In this document: in pieces, positions 32,727-41,956 of the stretch
Numbering within the stretch: the first letter of the stretch is position 1
Layout: every line of letters starts with the position of its first letter
Origin: Flavobacterium phragmitis
GTDB lineage: Bacteria; Bacteroidota; Bacteroidia; Flavobacteriales; Flavobacteriaceae
Reading direction: 5' to 3'
DNA: 64,000 bases
NCBI RefSeq assembly: GCF_900112575.1
Contig: NZ_FOMH01000001.1
Coordinates: forward strand, 124,001 to 188,000
Translations under genes and position numbers: made by a program
The notes under the pieces: model-generated
Seen by the model: the letters and a program-made list of their open reading frames with translations, nothing else
What the model was told of the DNA's origin: nothing
Database searches by the model: none

Positions 32727-34787
32727 TTACCAGATTTTAACTCGTTTTTCTGGTTCCAAATACATTGGATCTCCTTTTTTGATTCCAAAAGCATCATAAA
32801 AAGAATCTAAGTTTTTAATTGGCACAACCGCTCTGTACATTCCTGGAGAGTGTGGATCTGTTTTGACTTGACTTTTAATTGCTTCATCACGAGATTTTGT
32901 TCTCCAAACTGTTGCCCAAGAAATAAAGAAACGTTGTTCTGGCGTAAATCCGTCGATTAAACCTGGATTTCCGTGTTTTTTCAAGTACAATTGCAAACCA
33001 TCATAAGCCGCGTTTGTTCCTCCTAAATCTCCAATATTTTCACCTAAAGTAAATTTACCGTCAACGAAAATTCCAGGAAGCGGTTCTAATGCGCTGTACT
33101 GTGCCGCCAATTCTCCTCCAAGAGCCGTAAACTGTTTTAAATCATCGACAGTCCACCAATCTACAAGGTTTCCTTCAGCATTATAACGAGCTCCTGAATC
33201 GTCGAAACCATGAGAAATCTCATGACCAATTACCGCTCCAATTCCGCCATAATTTACCGCTTCATCTGCTTGATAATTGTAGAATGGTGGCTGTAAAATT
33301 GCTGCTGGGAATACAATTTCGTTGTACGAAGGGTTAAAGTATGCATTTACAGTTTGCGGAGACATTCCCCATTCTGTTTTATCAACCGGTTTACCTAATT
33401 TCGCTAAGTTTTCAGAATAAGCCCATTTTGATAAATTTCTCATATTATCAAAATAAGTTCCGCCTTCGCTTACATTTTTAAGCTCTAATTTTGAATAATC
33501 TTTCCATTTATCCGGATATCCAATCTTAACTGTTAGTTTCTTTAGTTTTTCAATTGCTTTTACTTTAGTCTCTTTTGACATCCAAGTCAATGCATTGATT
33601 CTATTTTCATAAGCCTGCATTACATTTGCAATCATATCTTTTGCTTTTGCTTTTGCCTCAGCAGGAAATAATTTTTCTACATACAGTTTTCCTAAAGCTT
33701 CACCAGTTGCTCCGTTGATTACCTGTAAAGCGACTTCTTCACGTGGACGTTGTTTTAAAGCTCCTGTCAATGTTTTTCCGTAGAAATCAAAATTGGCGTT
33801 TTCGATATCTGTCGTTAAAGTTGAAGCCGTTTTATTTAATAACGACCATTTTAAATACTCCTTCCAAGCTTCTACTTTCTTTTCTGTAAAAGTCTTTTCC
33901 AAAGCAATCATATAACGTGGCTGCGCGACAATTACAGTGTCTAATTTTGTCATTCCAATTCCTGTGAAATATTTCTCCCATTGAATAGAAGGTGTATTCT
34001 TTTTCAAATCGGCAACCGCTGTTGGATTATATTGTTTTCTTCGGTCTCTTCTTTCTACGCGGTCTAGTCTAGGTGCAGACATTTCTACTTCTAAAGCCAA
34101 GATTTGTTTTGCGCTTTCTTTTGCTTTTGCTGGAGATTCTCCAATGTATTGCAACATTCTAGCAATATGAACTTCATACTTTTCACGTTTTTCTTTAGAA
34201 TCTTTATCATCTGAATTGTAGTAATCCTTATCAGATAAACCTAATGTACCTGGTCCTAAAGTCACCGAATTTTTATTACTGTTTTTAGCATCAGCCCCAA
34301 CATAAACTCCAAAGAAACCTGATCCGCCGGCAAGCTGCATTTCAGTGATATAATTTTGAAGATCTGCCACATTTTTAATGGCATCAATTTTCTTCAAATA
34401 AGGCTGAAGGGGTGTAATTCCTCTTTTGTTTCTGCCGACAGTATCCAAAATTGTATTGAATAAAGCAATTGCTTTGCCTTGATCTGTATTCGATTTATAC
34501 TTTGGGTCTTTTGAAGCGGCTTTTAAAATAGCAAGTGCATCATCATCTGTTTTCTGGCGCAGTTCGTTAAAACTACCCCAAGAATTACGGTCACTAGGAA
34601 TTTCTGTTTGATCTAACCAGGTACCATTTACATAACGGAAAAAATCCTGGCTTGCGGTAACTTTAGGATCCATGTTGGAAACATTGATTCCTGGTTCCTT
34701 TGGTTTGTTGTTTTGTGCTTGTACTGCTGTTAATGAAAACATTGCAGAAACCACACAAAACATTGGTTTGGAGAGCTTTTTAATCAT
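32727..34787 (-). CDS. M13-family (neprilysin/PepO-like) zinc metallopeptidase, copy 1
   Basis: 686 residues with a signal peptide ending VQAQ. The N-terminal M13 domain (about 35-420) precedes the catalytic domain with zinc motif IGHEISHGFDDSGARY and the third ligand in GENIGDLGG. The closing RVKIW is the family end. It degrades oligopeptides in the periplasm or at the surface. The next gene upstream is a paralog of nearly equal length with long identical stretches, a tandem duplication. It ends at a bidirectional terminator. Confidence 0.94.
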   Translation of the reverse strand: MIKKLSKPMFCVVSAMFSLTAVQAQNNKPKEPGINVSNMDPKVTASQDFFRYVNGTWLDQTEIPSDRNSWGSFNELRQKTDDDALAILKAASKDPKYKSNTDQGKAIALFNTILDTVGRNKRGITPLQPYLKKIDAIKNVADLQNYITEMQLAGGSGFFGVYVGADAKNSNKNSVTLGPGTLGLSDKDYYNSDDKDSKEKREKYEVHIARMLQYIGESPAKAKESAKQILALEVEMSAPRLDRVERRDRRKQYNPTAVADLKKNTPSIQWEKYFTGIGMTKLDTVIVAQPRYMIALEKTFTEKKVEAWKEYLKWSLLNKTASTLTTDIENANFDFYGKTLTGALKQRPREEVALQVINGATGEALGKLYVEKLFPAEAKAKAKDMIANVMQAYENRINALTWMSKETKVKAIEKLKKLTVKIGYPDKWKDYSKLELKNVSEGGTYFDNMRNLSKWAYSENLAKLGKPVDKTEWGMSPQTVNAYFNPSYNEIVFPAAILQPPFYNYQADEAVNYGGIGAVIGHEISHGFDDSGARYNAEGNLVDWWTVDDLKQFTALGGELAAQYSALEPLPGIFVDGKFTLGENIGDLGGTNAAYDGLQLYLKKHGNPGLIDGFTPEQRFFISWATVWRTKSRDEAIKSQVKTDPHSPGMYRAVVPIKNLDSFYDAFGIKKGDPMYLEPEKRVKIW

Positions 34788-34812
34788 TTTTGTTTAGTTT
34801 TTAAGTGTGTTA

Positions 34813-34832
34813 ACAAACATATTGTTATTATT
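34813..34832 (-). promoter_or_regulatory. Promoter element of M13 copy 1, conserved with copy 2
   Basis: The 20-nt block ACAAACATATTGTTATTATT (plus-strand reading) is identical at 37063-37082 before the paralog. Read on the minus strand it contains TATGTTTG, a -7 element, so the promoter was duplicated with the gene. Confidence 0.65.
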
Positions 34833-34931
34833 TTTAATTCTATGTTAAAATTTTACAATAAATCATTTGTAAGAAATATATTTATTTTATCGAATCAAAT
34901 ATGGATAAAACAAAGTCTAAATGACTGAAAA

Positions 34932-34960
34932 AAAAACGGCGCTAATTCAGCGCCGTTTTT
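34932..34960 (-). terminator. Intrinsic terminator of M13 copy 2
   Basis: AAAAACGGCGCT and AGCGCCGTTTTT form a perfect 12-bp stem around AATTC, directly after the stop of the 34980 gene. It isolates the two M13 genes as separate transcripts. Confidence 0.9.
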
Positions 34961-34979
34961 AAATATTGTTAATATTTCA

Positions 34980-37037
34980 TTACCAGATTTTAACTCGTTT
35001 TTCTGGCTCTACATACATCTTATCTCCTTTCTTAATATCGAAAGCTTTGTAGAAAGCATCCACATTTTGAATTGGTACATACGCTCTATACATTCCTGGA
35101 GAATGCGGATCGGTTTTTACTTGATTTTTGATTGCCTCATCTCTTGATTTTGTTCTCCAAACCGTAGCCCATGAAATAAAGAAACGTTGTTCTGGTGTAA
35201 ATCCGTCAATTAATCCCGGATTTCCATTTTCTTTTAAATACAATTGTAGACCATCGTAAGCAGCATTAATTCCACCTAAATCTCCAATATTTTCTCCTAA
35301 AGTAAAATGACCGTCAACGTGAACTCCCGGTAATGGCTCGAGAGCGCTGTATTGATTTGCCAAGTCAGTTCCTAAAGCAGTAAATTGTTTTAAATCATTT
35401 TCTGTCCACCAGTCAACCAAATTTCCTTCAGCATTGTAACGCGCACCTGAATCATCAAATCCGTGAGAAATCTCATGTCCAATTACTGCACCAATTCCTC
35501 CGTAGTTAACTGCTTCATCAGCTTGATAATTGTAGAATGGCGGTTGTAAAATCGCTGCTGGGAATACAATTTCGTTGTAAGATGGATTGTAATACGCGTT
35601 TACTGTTTGTGGCGACATTCCCCATTCTGTTTTATCAACTGGTTTATTCAATTTGGCAATGCTTTCCTGAAAGCCCCATTTTGATAAATTCCTCATATTA
35701 TCAAAATAAGTTCCTCCTTCAGCAACACTTTTCATTGTTAAAGCTGAATAATCTTTCCATTTATCAGGATATCCAATTTTGATTGTGATTTTATTTAATT
35801 TTTCAATCGCTTTTACTTTTGTTTCTGGCGACATCCAAGCCAAAGAATTGATTCTATTTTTGTAGGCTAAAATTACATTTTGAATCATTTTCTGCGCTTT
35901 CTCTTTTGCTTCAGCTGGGAATAATTTTTCTACATACAATTTCCCAAGAGCCTCTCCAACAGTTCCATTAACAACATCCAAAGCTCTTTCTTCAGCAGGA
36001 AGCTGTTTAATTGCCCCTCTTAATGTTTTGCTGTAAAAATCAAAACGTGCATCACTAAGCGCTGTTGACAATTGTCCAGAAGCTCCGTTTAATAAATCCC
36101 ATTTTAGATATTCTTTCCAAGCTCCTACTTTATTTTCAGTAAAAACCTTTTGTAAAGCTGTCATGTATTTAGGTTCAGAAACAATTACAGTTTCTAATTT
36201 TGTAATTCCTAAACCGGCAAAATAGTCATTCCATTTAATCGCTGGAGTTAATTTCTGAATTTCAGCCACTGTCATTGGATTGTATTGTAAACGGCTGTCT
36301 CTTCTTTCCACTCTGTTCAATCTTGGCTGAGACAATTCTGTTTCTAAAGCTAAAATTTCAGCTGCACTTTGTTTTGCTTTTTCAGGAGATTCTCCAATAA
36401 ACTGAAGCATTCTTGCAATATGCTGTTCATATTTTCCACGTTTTTCTTTAGAATCTTTATCGTCAGAAGTGTAATAATCTTTGTCTGGAAGTCCAAGTCC
36501 GCTTGGAGCAAGATTTACAGAATTTTTTGAGCTGTCTTTATCATCAGCACCAATATAAATTCCGAAGAAACCTGAACCACCTTCTTTTTCCATTTCTATT
36601 AAATATTTCTGAACATCAGCAACATTTTTAATAGCATCGATTTTTTTCAAATACGGTTTTAGCGGTTCAATACCTTTTTTATTTCTTCCTATTGTATCCA
36701 AGTAGGTATTGAATAAATTAACGGCTTTCCCTTGATCAGTATTCGATTTGTATTTCGGATTTTTTGCGGCGTCTTTTAGAACTGTCATTACATCTTTGTC
36801 AGTCCTTTTAATCAATTCATTAAAACTTCCCCAAGTTGTACGGTCGCTTGGAATTTCTGTTTTATCCAACCAAGTTCCGTTTACATATTTGAAAAAATCT
36901 TGACTCGGACTGACTTTGGTATCCATAAAAGATACATTAATTCCGGGTTCTTTTGGTGCGGTTTGAGCTTGAACTGCTGTTAGCGAAAACATTGCAGATA
37001 TTACACCAAACACAGGTTTAGCTAATTGCTTTTTCAT
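34980..37037 (-). CDS. M13-family zinc metallopeptidase, copy 2
   Basis: 685 residues, same architecture as its neighbour: signal peptide ending VQAQ, zinc motif IGHEISHGFDDSGARY, ligand glutamate in GENIGDLGG, and end RVKIW. The two copies differ mostly in the N-terminal half, while the catalytic half is nearly identical, suggesting either recent duplication or gene conversion. It has its own conserved promoter block and terminator. Confidence 0.94.
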   Translation of the reverse strand: MKKQLAKPVFGVISAMFSLTAVQAQTAPKEPGINVSFMDTKVSPSQDFFKYVNGTWLDKTEIPSDRTTWGSFNELIKRTDKDVMTVLKDAAKNPKYKSNTDQGKAVNLFNTYLDTIGRNKKGIEPLKPYLKKIDAIKNVADVQKYLIEMEKEGGSGFFGIYIGADDKDSSKNSVNLAPSGLGLPDKDYYTSDDKDSKEKRGKYEQHIARMLQFIGESPEKAKQSAAEILALETELSQPRLNRVERRDSRLQYNPMTVAEIQKLTPAIKWNDYFAGLGITKLETVIVSEPKYMTALQKVFTENKVGAWKEYLKWDLLNGASGQLSTALSDARFDFYSKTLRGAIKQLPAEERALDVVNGTVGEALGKLYVEKLFPAEAKEKAQKMIQNVILAYKNRINSLAWMSPETKVKAIEKLNKITIKIGYPDKWKDYSALTMKSVAEGGTYFDNMRNLSKWGFQESIAKLNKPVDKTEWGMSPQTVNAYYNPSYNEIVFPAAILQPPFYNYQADEAVNYGGIGAVIGHEISHGFDDSGARYNAEGNLVDWWTENDLKQFTALGTDLANQYSALEPLPGVHVDGHFTLGENIGDLGGINAAYDGLQLYLKENGNPGLIDGFTPEQRFFISWATVWRTKSRDEAIKNQVKTDPHSPGMYRAYVPIQNVDAFYKAFDIKKGDKMYVEPEKRVKIW

Positions 37038-37062
37038 AAAAATTTATAGTTTAAGGGAAAAT

Positions 37063-37082
37063 ACAAACATATTGTTATTATT
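37063..37082 (-). promoter_or_regulatory. Promoter element of M13 copy 2
   Basis: Identical 20-nt block to 34813-34832, with TATGTTTG on the minus strand about 27 nt upstream of the ATG at 37037. Confidence 0.65.
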
Positions 37083-37241
37083 TCTAAAATTGTGTTAAAA
37101 TTCTAACTGTAAAATCAAAAACAGGAATAAATTTCACAAATTGAAATCTTAACGTTTTTTATTTAGTTGCAAATTCATCCTAAAAGTTACAAAAGGCTGT
37201 TAAAAAAATAATGCAGTAAAGTTTTTAGAATCTGCTTTTTG

Positions 37242-37249
37242 TATTTTTG
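37242..37249 (+). promoter_or_regulatory. Putative -7 element of the SCO1 gene
   Basis: TATTTTTG lies 15 nt before the ATG at 37265, giving a very short leader. The -33 is not clear. Confidence 0.45.
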
Positions 37250-37264
37250 CACCAAATTTTTTTT

Positions 37265-37930
37265 ATGAAATCGCTTTTATACAAATACCGCAAATTCTTT
37301 ATTGTTTTAATAGTATTTTCGGTGGTTACGATATCCTTGTTTTATGCTGCTTTAAAACCAAAAAAGACTTTACCAATCTACAATCCTGCAGATGTAAATC
37401 CTGAATTAGTAGACAGTACCGTTCAATATAAAAGTAAATACCACACCATTGCCGATTTTTCTTTTGTAAACCAAAACGGCGATACCATTACACAAAAAAA
37501 CTACGAAGGCAAAATTTATGTTGCCGATTTCTTTTTCACCACCTGCGGTTCTATCTGCCCAAAAATGACCACCAATTTAGAAGAAGTTCAGAAAGCAGTT
37601 ATCAATAACCCAAAAGTAATGCTACTTTCTCATACTGTTTTTCCTGAAGTTGACAGTATTCCAGTTTTAAAAGCTTATGCCATAAAACATGGTGTTGTAG
37701 ACAGCAAATGGAATTTGGTTACTGGCGATAAAAAAGAAATTTACAAAATGGCGAGAAAATCTTATTTGGCCGTAAAATTGGGAAGACCTGATCAATTGTA
37801 TGATATGGTTCACACCGAGAATTTTGTTTTGGTTGATCAAAAAAGACGTGTTCGCGGTTTTTATGACGGAACAAATAAGGAAGACATAAAACGTCTTTTA
37901 GAAGACATCGAATTCCTGTCTCAAGAGTAA
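37265..37930 (+). CDS. SCO1/SenC-family copper chaperone
   Basis: 221 residues from ATG at 37265; an upstream TTG frame overlaps the promoter element. One membrane anchor (about 10-30) is followed by a thioredoxin-like domain with the copper motif CGSICPKM and the distal copper histidine in DMVHTENFVLVD. SCO proteins load or reduce the CuA site of cytochrome c oxidase in the periplasm. It is followed after 104 bp by feoA on its own promoter. Confidence 0.93.
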   Translation: MKSLLYKYRKFFIVLIVFSVVTISLFYAALKPKKTLPIYNPADVNPELVDSTVQYKSKYHTIADFSFVNQNGDTITQKNYEGKIYVADFFFTTCGSICPKMTTNLEEVQKAVINNPKVMLLSHTVFPEVDSIPVLKAYAIKHGVVDSKWNLVTGDKKEIYKMARKSYLAVKLGRPDQLYDMVHTENFVLVDQKRRVRGFYDGTNKEDIKRLLEDIEFLSQE

Positions 37931-37980
37931 AAAACCCTTATTTTTAGAAACTTTTAGCATTTGTCGAAGTGTTAAATGCC

Positions 37981-38009
37981 TTGGAATAAATAATAATTGC
38001 CTACTTTTG
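37981..38009 (+). promoter_or_regulatory. Flavobacterial promoter of feoAB
   Basis: TTG (37981-37983), an 18-nt spacer, then TACTTTTG (38002-38009), a full consensus match. Transcription would start about 20 nt before the feoA start, and no Fur-type dyad is evident over it. Confidence 0.75.
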
Positions 38010-38034
38010 CAATCTAAATTCAATCTAAATAAGC

Positions 38035-38274
38035 TTGCGAAATACAATCCACACTCTGAAAAAAGGCGAGAAAGCCATTATCAAAGATTTTGATATCGAT
38101 CTTATTCCACTTAAATTATTAGAAATGGGTTGTCTCCCTGGCAGCGTAGTTGAGTTACTGCAGATTGCTCCTTTTGGAGATCCATTGTATTTGGATATTA
38201 ACGGTTCGCATGTGGCGATTCGAATTGAAACGGCTCGTGAAATTGAAGTTGAACTTATCAAAACCAATTTGTAA
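38035..38274 (+). CDS. feoA: FeoA, ferrous iron transport accessory protein
   Basis: 79 residues with a TTG start at 38035; no ATG or GTG is available in frame between the upstream stop at 38026-38028 and this point. The SH3-like fold is shown by LKKGEKAIIKDFD and LEMGCLPGSVVELLQIAPFGDPLYLDI. FeoA binds the cytosolic side of FeoB. Its stop overlaps the feoB ATG by one base (TAATG). Confidence 0.93.
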   Translation: MRNTIHTLKKGEKAIIKDFDIDLIPLKLLEMGCLPGSVVELLQIAPFGDPLYLDINGSHVAIRIETAREIEVELIKTNL

Positions 38275-40373
38275 TGAGTATTCAGAATATCAATGTTGCC
38301 CTTATCGGAAATCCAAATACCGGAAAAACTTCCGTCTTCAATCAGCTTACAGGTTTAAATCAGCAAGTTGGAAATTATCCCGGAATTACGGTGGAGAAAA
38401 AAATGGGGTTTTGCAAATTGCCACATAACATCAAAGCCAATATTCTAGATTTACCTGGAACTTACAGTTTGAATGCAAGTTCGATGGACGAAAGCGTTGT
38501 TATTGAACTTTTGCTAAATAAAAATGACAAGCTATATCCAGACGTTGCTGTTGTTGTAACTGACGTTGAAAATCTGAAAAGAAACTTATTGATTTACACT
38601 CAGATAAAAGACCTAGAAATTCCGACGATTTTAGTCATCAACATGTCTGATCGTATGGAAAGAAAAGGGATTTCTTTGGATATTCCATATTTAGAAGAAA
38701 AATTAAAAACCAAAATTGCTTTAGTCAGTTCAAGAAAAGGTTTGGGAATTGACGAATTAAAAGAACTAATTGTTTCTTATAAAACCATTCCGAACGAACC
38801 TTGTTTGAGTGCTTCTGTAATTGATCCTGAATATTTTCAAAAGTTACAAAACGCTTTTCCAAATCAATTGATGTACAAATTGTGGCTGGTAATTACACAG
38901 GACGTTAACTTCTCGAATTTAGACCGAAACGAAATCCGTAATACTTTTACCAAATCACATTCAGAATTAAAGCGTTTACAACAAAAAGAAACCATCAAAA
39001 GATATCAGTTTATTAATGATGTTTTGAAAGAGGGTTTAAAAGTAGATACTTCGAATGCAACAGATATTCGCGCCAAATTAGACCGCGTTTTAACGCATAA
39101 AGGTTGGGGTTATGCGATTTTCTTTGCGATTTTGTTTTTGATTTTTCAATCTATTTTCAGCTGGTCAACCATTCCGATGGATTTTATTGACAGCACTTTT
39201 GCCTCATTAAGCAGTTGGGTGGCGGAAGAACTGCCAAGTGGTATTTTAACCGACTTACTTTCGCAGGGAATCATTCCGGGAATTGGCGGTGTTATTATTT
39301 TCATTCCACAGATTGCGTTTTTATTCCTTTTCATTTCTATTCTGGAAGAAAGCGGTTACATGAGCCGTGTAGTCTTTTTGATGGATAAAATCATGCGCCG
39401 ATTTGGGCTTTCAGGAAAAAGTGTCGTGCCTTTGATTTCAGGAACAGCTTGTGCCATTCCGGCAATTATGGCGACCAGAAATATCGAAAACTGGAAGGAA
39501 CGTTTGATTACTATTCTTGTAACGCCATTTACCACTTGTTCGGCAAGATTGCCGGTTTATGCGATTATCATTTCATTGGTTATTCCGAGTAAACGTGTTT
39601 TTGGAGTTTTAAATGTTCAAGGATTAACACTGATGGCTTTATATGTTTTAGGTTTTTTCATGGCTATTTTGTCTTCTTATATTTTAAACAAAGTTTTAAA
39701 ATTAGAATCTAAAACGTATTTCGTTGTTGAAATGCCAAGTTATAAAATGCCTCTTTTCAAAAACGTAGGAATTAATGTTGTCGAAAAAACAAAAGCATTT
39801 ATTGTGGGTGCCGGTAAAATCATTTTGGCAATATCTGTTATTTTATGGTTCTTAGCTTCTTACGGACCTGGAAAAGAATTTAATGATGCCGAAAACATTG
39901 TAAAAGAAAGATTTGCCAATACAACTTTGGACGAAACGCAGTTTGAAAACGAAGTAAACTCTCAAAAATTAGAAAACTCTTATATCGGTTTAATGGGAAG
40001 AGCAATTGAACCAGCGATTCAGCCTTTGGGTTACGATTGGAAAATTGGAATTGCTTTGATCAGTTCGTTTGCTGCCCGTGAAGTTTTCGTTGGAACATTG
40101 GCAACCATTTATAGTGTTGGAGATACCGACAACGAATCGACCATAAAAAGCAAAATGCAGGCAGAAGTCCGCCCAGATACAGGAGGAAAAGTATTTGACT
40201 TTGCAACAGGAATTTCTTTACTGTTATTTTATGCTTTTGCTATGCAGTGTGCCAGTACACTGGCTATTACCAAAAAAGAAACCAACTCATGGAAGTGGCC
40301 TGCAATGCAGTTAGGCTTCATGAGTGCGTTAGCTTACTTTAGCGCATTAATTGCGTATCAACTTTTAAAATAA
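38274..40373 (+). CDS. feoB: FeoB, GTP-dependent ferrous iron transporter
   Basis: 699 residues. The N-terminal G domain has Walker A GNPNTGKTSVFNQL, DLPGTYSL and NMSD, followed by a helical GDI-like part. The membrane half (about 275-699) holds two Gate domains with conserved cysteine in SGTACAIPAIMATR and FTTCSARLPVYAI. It imports Fe(II) across the inner membrane, matching the demand of the heme genes in this window. Followed by a 41-residue Cys-rich partner. Confidence 0.97.
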   Translation: MSIQNINVALIGNPNTGKTSVFNQLTGLNQQVGNYPGITVEKKMGFCKLPHNIKANILDLPGTYSLNASSMDESVVIELLLNKNDKLYPDVAVVVTDVENLKRNLLIYTQIKDLEIPTILVINMSDRMERKGISLDIPYLEEKLKTKIALVSSRKGLGIDELKELIVSYKTIPNEPCLSASVIDPEYFQKLQNAFPNQLMYKLWLVITQDVNFSNLDRNEIRNTFTKSHSELKRLQQKETIKRYQFINDVLKEGLKVDTSNATDIRAKLDRVLTHKGWGYAIFFAILFLIFQSIFSWSTIPMDFIDSTFASLSSWVAEELPSGILTDLLSQGIIPGIGGVIIFIPQIAFLFLFISILEESGYMSRVVFLMDKIMRRFGLSGKSVVPLISGTACAIPAIMATRNIENWKERLITILVTPFTTCSARLPVYAIIISLVIPSKRVFGVLNVQGLTLMALYVLGFFMAILSSYILNKVLKLESKTYFVVEMPSYKMPLFKNVGINVVEKTKAFIVGAGKIILAISVILWFLASYGPGKEFNDAENIVKERFANTTLDETQFENEVNSQKLENSYIGLMGRAIEPAIQPLGYDWKIGIALISSFAAREVFVGTLATIYSVGDTDNESTIKSKMQAEVRPDTGGKVFDFATGISLLLFYAFAMQCASTLAITKKETNSWKWPAMQLGFMSALAYFSALIAYQLLK

Positions 40374-40379
40374 AAAGTT

Positions 40380-40505
40380 ATGTTTCAAGAAATAATAGCC
40401 TTTGCCATATTAGGATTTGCAGTTGCTTTTTTGATCAAAAAGTTCTTCTTTAAATCGAAAAAGAAAAAAGACTGTGGCAATGGAACTGATTGCGGATGCA
40501 GTTAA
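40380..40505 (+). CDS. FeoB-associated Cys-rich membrane microprotein
   Basis: 41 residues: a membrane helix (about 4-20, EIIAFAILGFAVAFLIKK), a basic stretch KSKKKK, and a Cys-rich end CGNGTDCGCS. It starts 6 bp after feoB. Tiny proteins of this layout follow feoB in many bacteria and may fill the role of FeoC in assembly or iron hand-over. Seen directly: helix, Lys-rich turn, three cysteines; the function is from family knowledge. Confidence 0.88.
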   Translation: MFQEIIAFAILGFAVAFLIKKFFFKSKKKKDCGNGTDCGCS

Positions 40506-40539
40506 TTGTTATGCCGCAGAGATTCACAAAATGCAACAC

Positions 40540-40578
40540 AAAGCTTCACAGAGATTTTAATTCTTTGTGAAGCTTTTT
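40540..40578 (+). terminator. Intrinsic terminator of the feo operon
   Basis: AAGCTTCACA (40541-40550) and TGTGAAGCTT (40566-40575) form a 10-bp stem followed by TTT. Confidence 0.8.
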
Positions 40579-40696
40579 GATTTTTTGATGTCTCTTTACA
40601 GAAAAAAAGTCTTTTATTGTTATTTTGAAAACTTTTTAAAGCTATTTATTAAATCTAATTGTGCTTGTTTTGAAAAATTTAAAAACCTTCAAAAAT

Positions 40697-40816
40697 ATGT
40701 CTGAGCAAGATAAAATAGAAATAATTAGAGACAACAGAGTTACTCGGTTATTGTGGTTTACAATTGGTTTTCTGTGTGCGTTAATAATTACACATCTCCT
40801 AATCAAAAATCATTAA
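40697..40816 (+). CDS. 39-residue membrane microprotein 1
   Basis: Starts MSEQDKIEIIRDNRVTRLLW, then one hydrophobic helix FTIGFLCALIITHLL and a short basic tail. It aligns without gaps with the 39-residue product at 41957: identical at Ile10, Arg11, Val15, Arg17-Leu-Leu-Trp-Phe21, Gly24-Phe-Leu-Cys-Ala28 and Ile31. The pair flanks the DUF4349 gene. Conservation of two separated copies strongly supports real coding. The function is unknown. Confidence 0.75.
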   Translation: MSEQDKIEIIRDNRVTRLLWFTIGFLCALIITHLLIKNH

Positions 40817-40889
40817 TTTTAAAAAAACATTTGATAATGAAAACCTAAAGCTTTTTTAATAAAAAAAGTCAATCTAAAATTAAACTAAA

Positions 40890-41780
40890 ATGGGAAAAAG
40901 CTTTAAAACAAGATTTTGGATATTAAGTAAGTGGTCTGTAAGCATTTTCATTTTGTTATTTGCATTTAGACTTTTATATGGTTATGTTGCTTCAGATTCT
41001 ACTTCCCGAAATGATTACAGTGATAACTTTTTTTCAAGTATAGACAATTTGAGAAAAAATTATGCCTCTGAAAAAATTGCTATGAAAGCTGATGTTAAAA
41101 CAGCTTCTCCATCAAACAATTTGGCGTCAAATCAAAAATTTGAAAAGACAGCGTCAATAAAAACAAAAACATCTGAATTTGATAAAGATCAAAATCTTAT
41201 TAAAGCAAAAACAAAATCTTATAATGCCATCATTCAATATGAACAAAGTTTAGGGCAAAAGGGCAACAGACAGATTCATCTACTTATTGGAATAAATCCT
41301 TCAAAGTTTGACAATTTTTATCTTGACCTTCAAAGAATTGGCAAGCTCAAAGATATTGAAATTACAAAAGTTGACAAGACAAATGAGTATCGTCAACTGA
41401 ATGCTAAAAAGATTTCTATAGAAAAAATACTTCAGTCATTAATCGAACTAAAATCTAAAGGAGGAAAAATTTCAGATTATATTTCCCTAAATGACAAAAT
41501 CTTAGAAGTTGAAGAACAACTACAAGGGCTTGGAGTTGAACTTGGAAATTTTAATACCGAAAATGAATTTTGTACTGTTCGTTTTTCAATGTATGAAGGT
41601 GCCGCAGAAAAAAGCATCAGTTTTATTCATAGAGCGAAAGTGGCTCTTGAGTGGACAATAAAGCAATTTACATTACTGGTAATTACTGTTTTCTTCCTTT
41701 CGCTGACAATTTTTATTTTATTAATAACAGTTGATAAACTGAAAATTATAAGTGCTTTAAACAAAAAAATCAACGAATAA
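40890..41780 (+). CDS. DUF4349-domain membrane protein, copy 1
   Basis: 296 residues. A membrane anchor near the N terminus (about 13-32), a disordered Lys/Ser stretch, the DUF4349 alpha/beta core with central coiled coil (about 105-255, ISIEKILQSLIELK...VEEQLQGLGVEL), then a C-terminal helix of about 25 residues (FTLLVITVFFLSLTIFILLI). A second DUF4349 protein lies at 45362. Domain function is unknown; it is probably an envelope structural or signalling protein. Flanked by the two microproteins. Confidence 0.8.
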   Translation: MGKSFKTRFWILSKWSVSIFILLFAFRLLYGYVASDSTSRNDYSDNFFSSIDNLRKNYASEKIAMKADVKTASPSNNLASNQKFEKTASIKTKTSEFDKDQNLIKAKTKSYNAIIQYEQSLGQKGNRQIHLLIGINPSKFDNFYLDLQRIGKLKDIEITKVDKTNEYRQLNAKKISIEKILQSLIELKSKGGKISDYISLNDKILEVEEQLQGLGVELGNFNTENEFCTVRFSMYEGAAEKSISFIHRAKVALEWTIKQFTLLVITVFFLSLTIFILLITVDKLKIISALNKKINE

Positions 41781-41927
41781 TAATACTAGCTAAAAATTGC
41801 TTTTCGTTTTCAAAAATAATTCTACAAAGGATTTCTGCCTTTGTGACTTACTTTTTTGACAAGAAACAAAATGTCTTATTATAATGGTTATAAGACTTTA
41901 ACATCCTAACATTAACTAGAACAAAAA

Positions 41928-41945
41928 TTACTTTTGCAAAAGTAA
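41928..41945. promoter_or_regulatory. 18-bp perfect palindrome upstream of microprotein 2
   Basis: TTACTTTTGCAAAAGTAA reads the -7 element TACTTTTG on both strands and ends 11 nt before the microprotein ATG. It could be a promoter with a built-in operator dyad. No gene begins to the left on the minus strand. Confidence 0.55.
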
Positions 41946-41956
41946 ATATATCAAAA

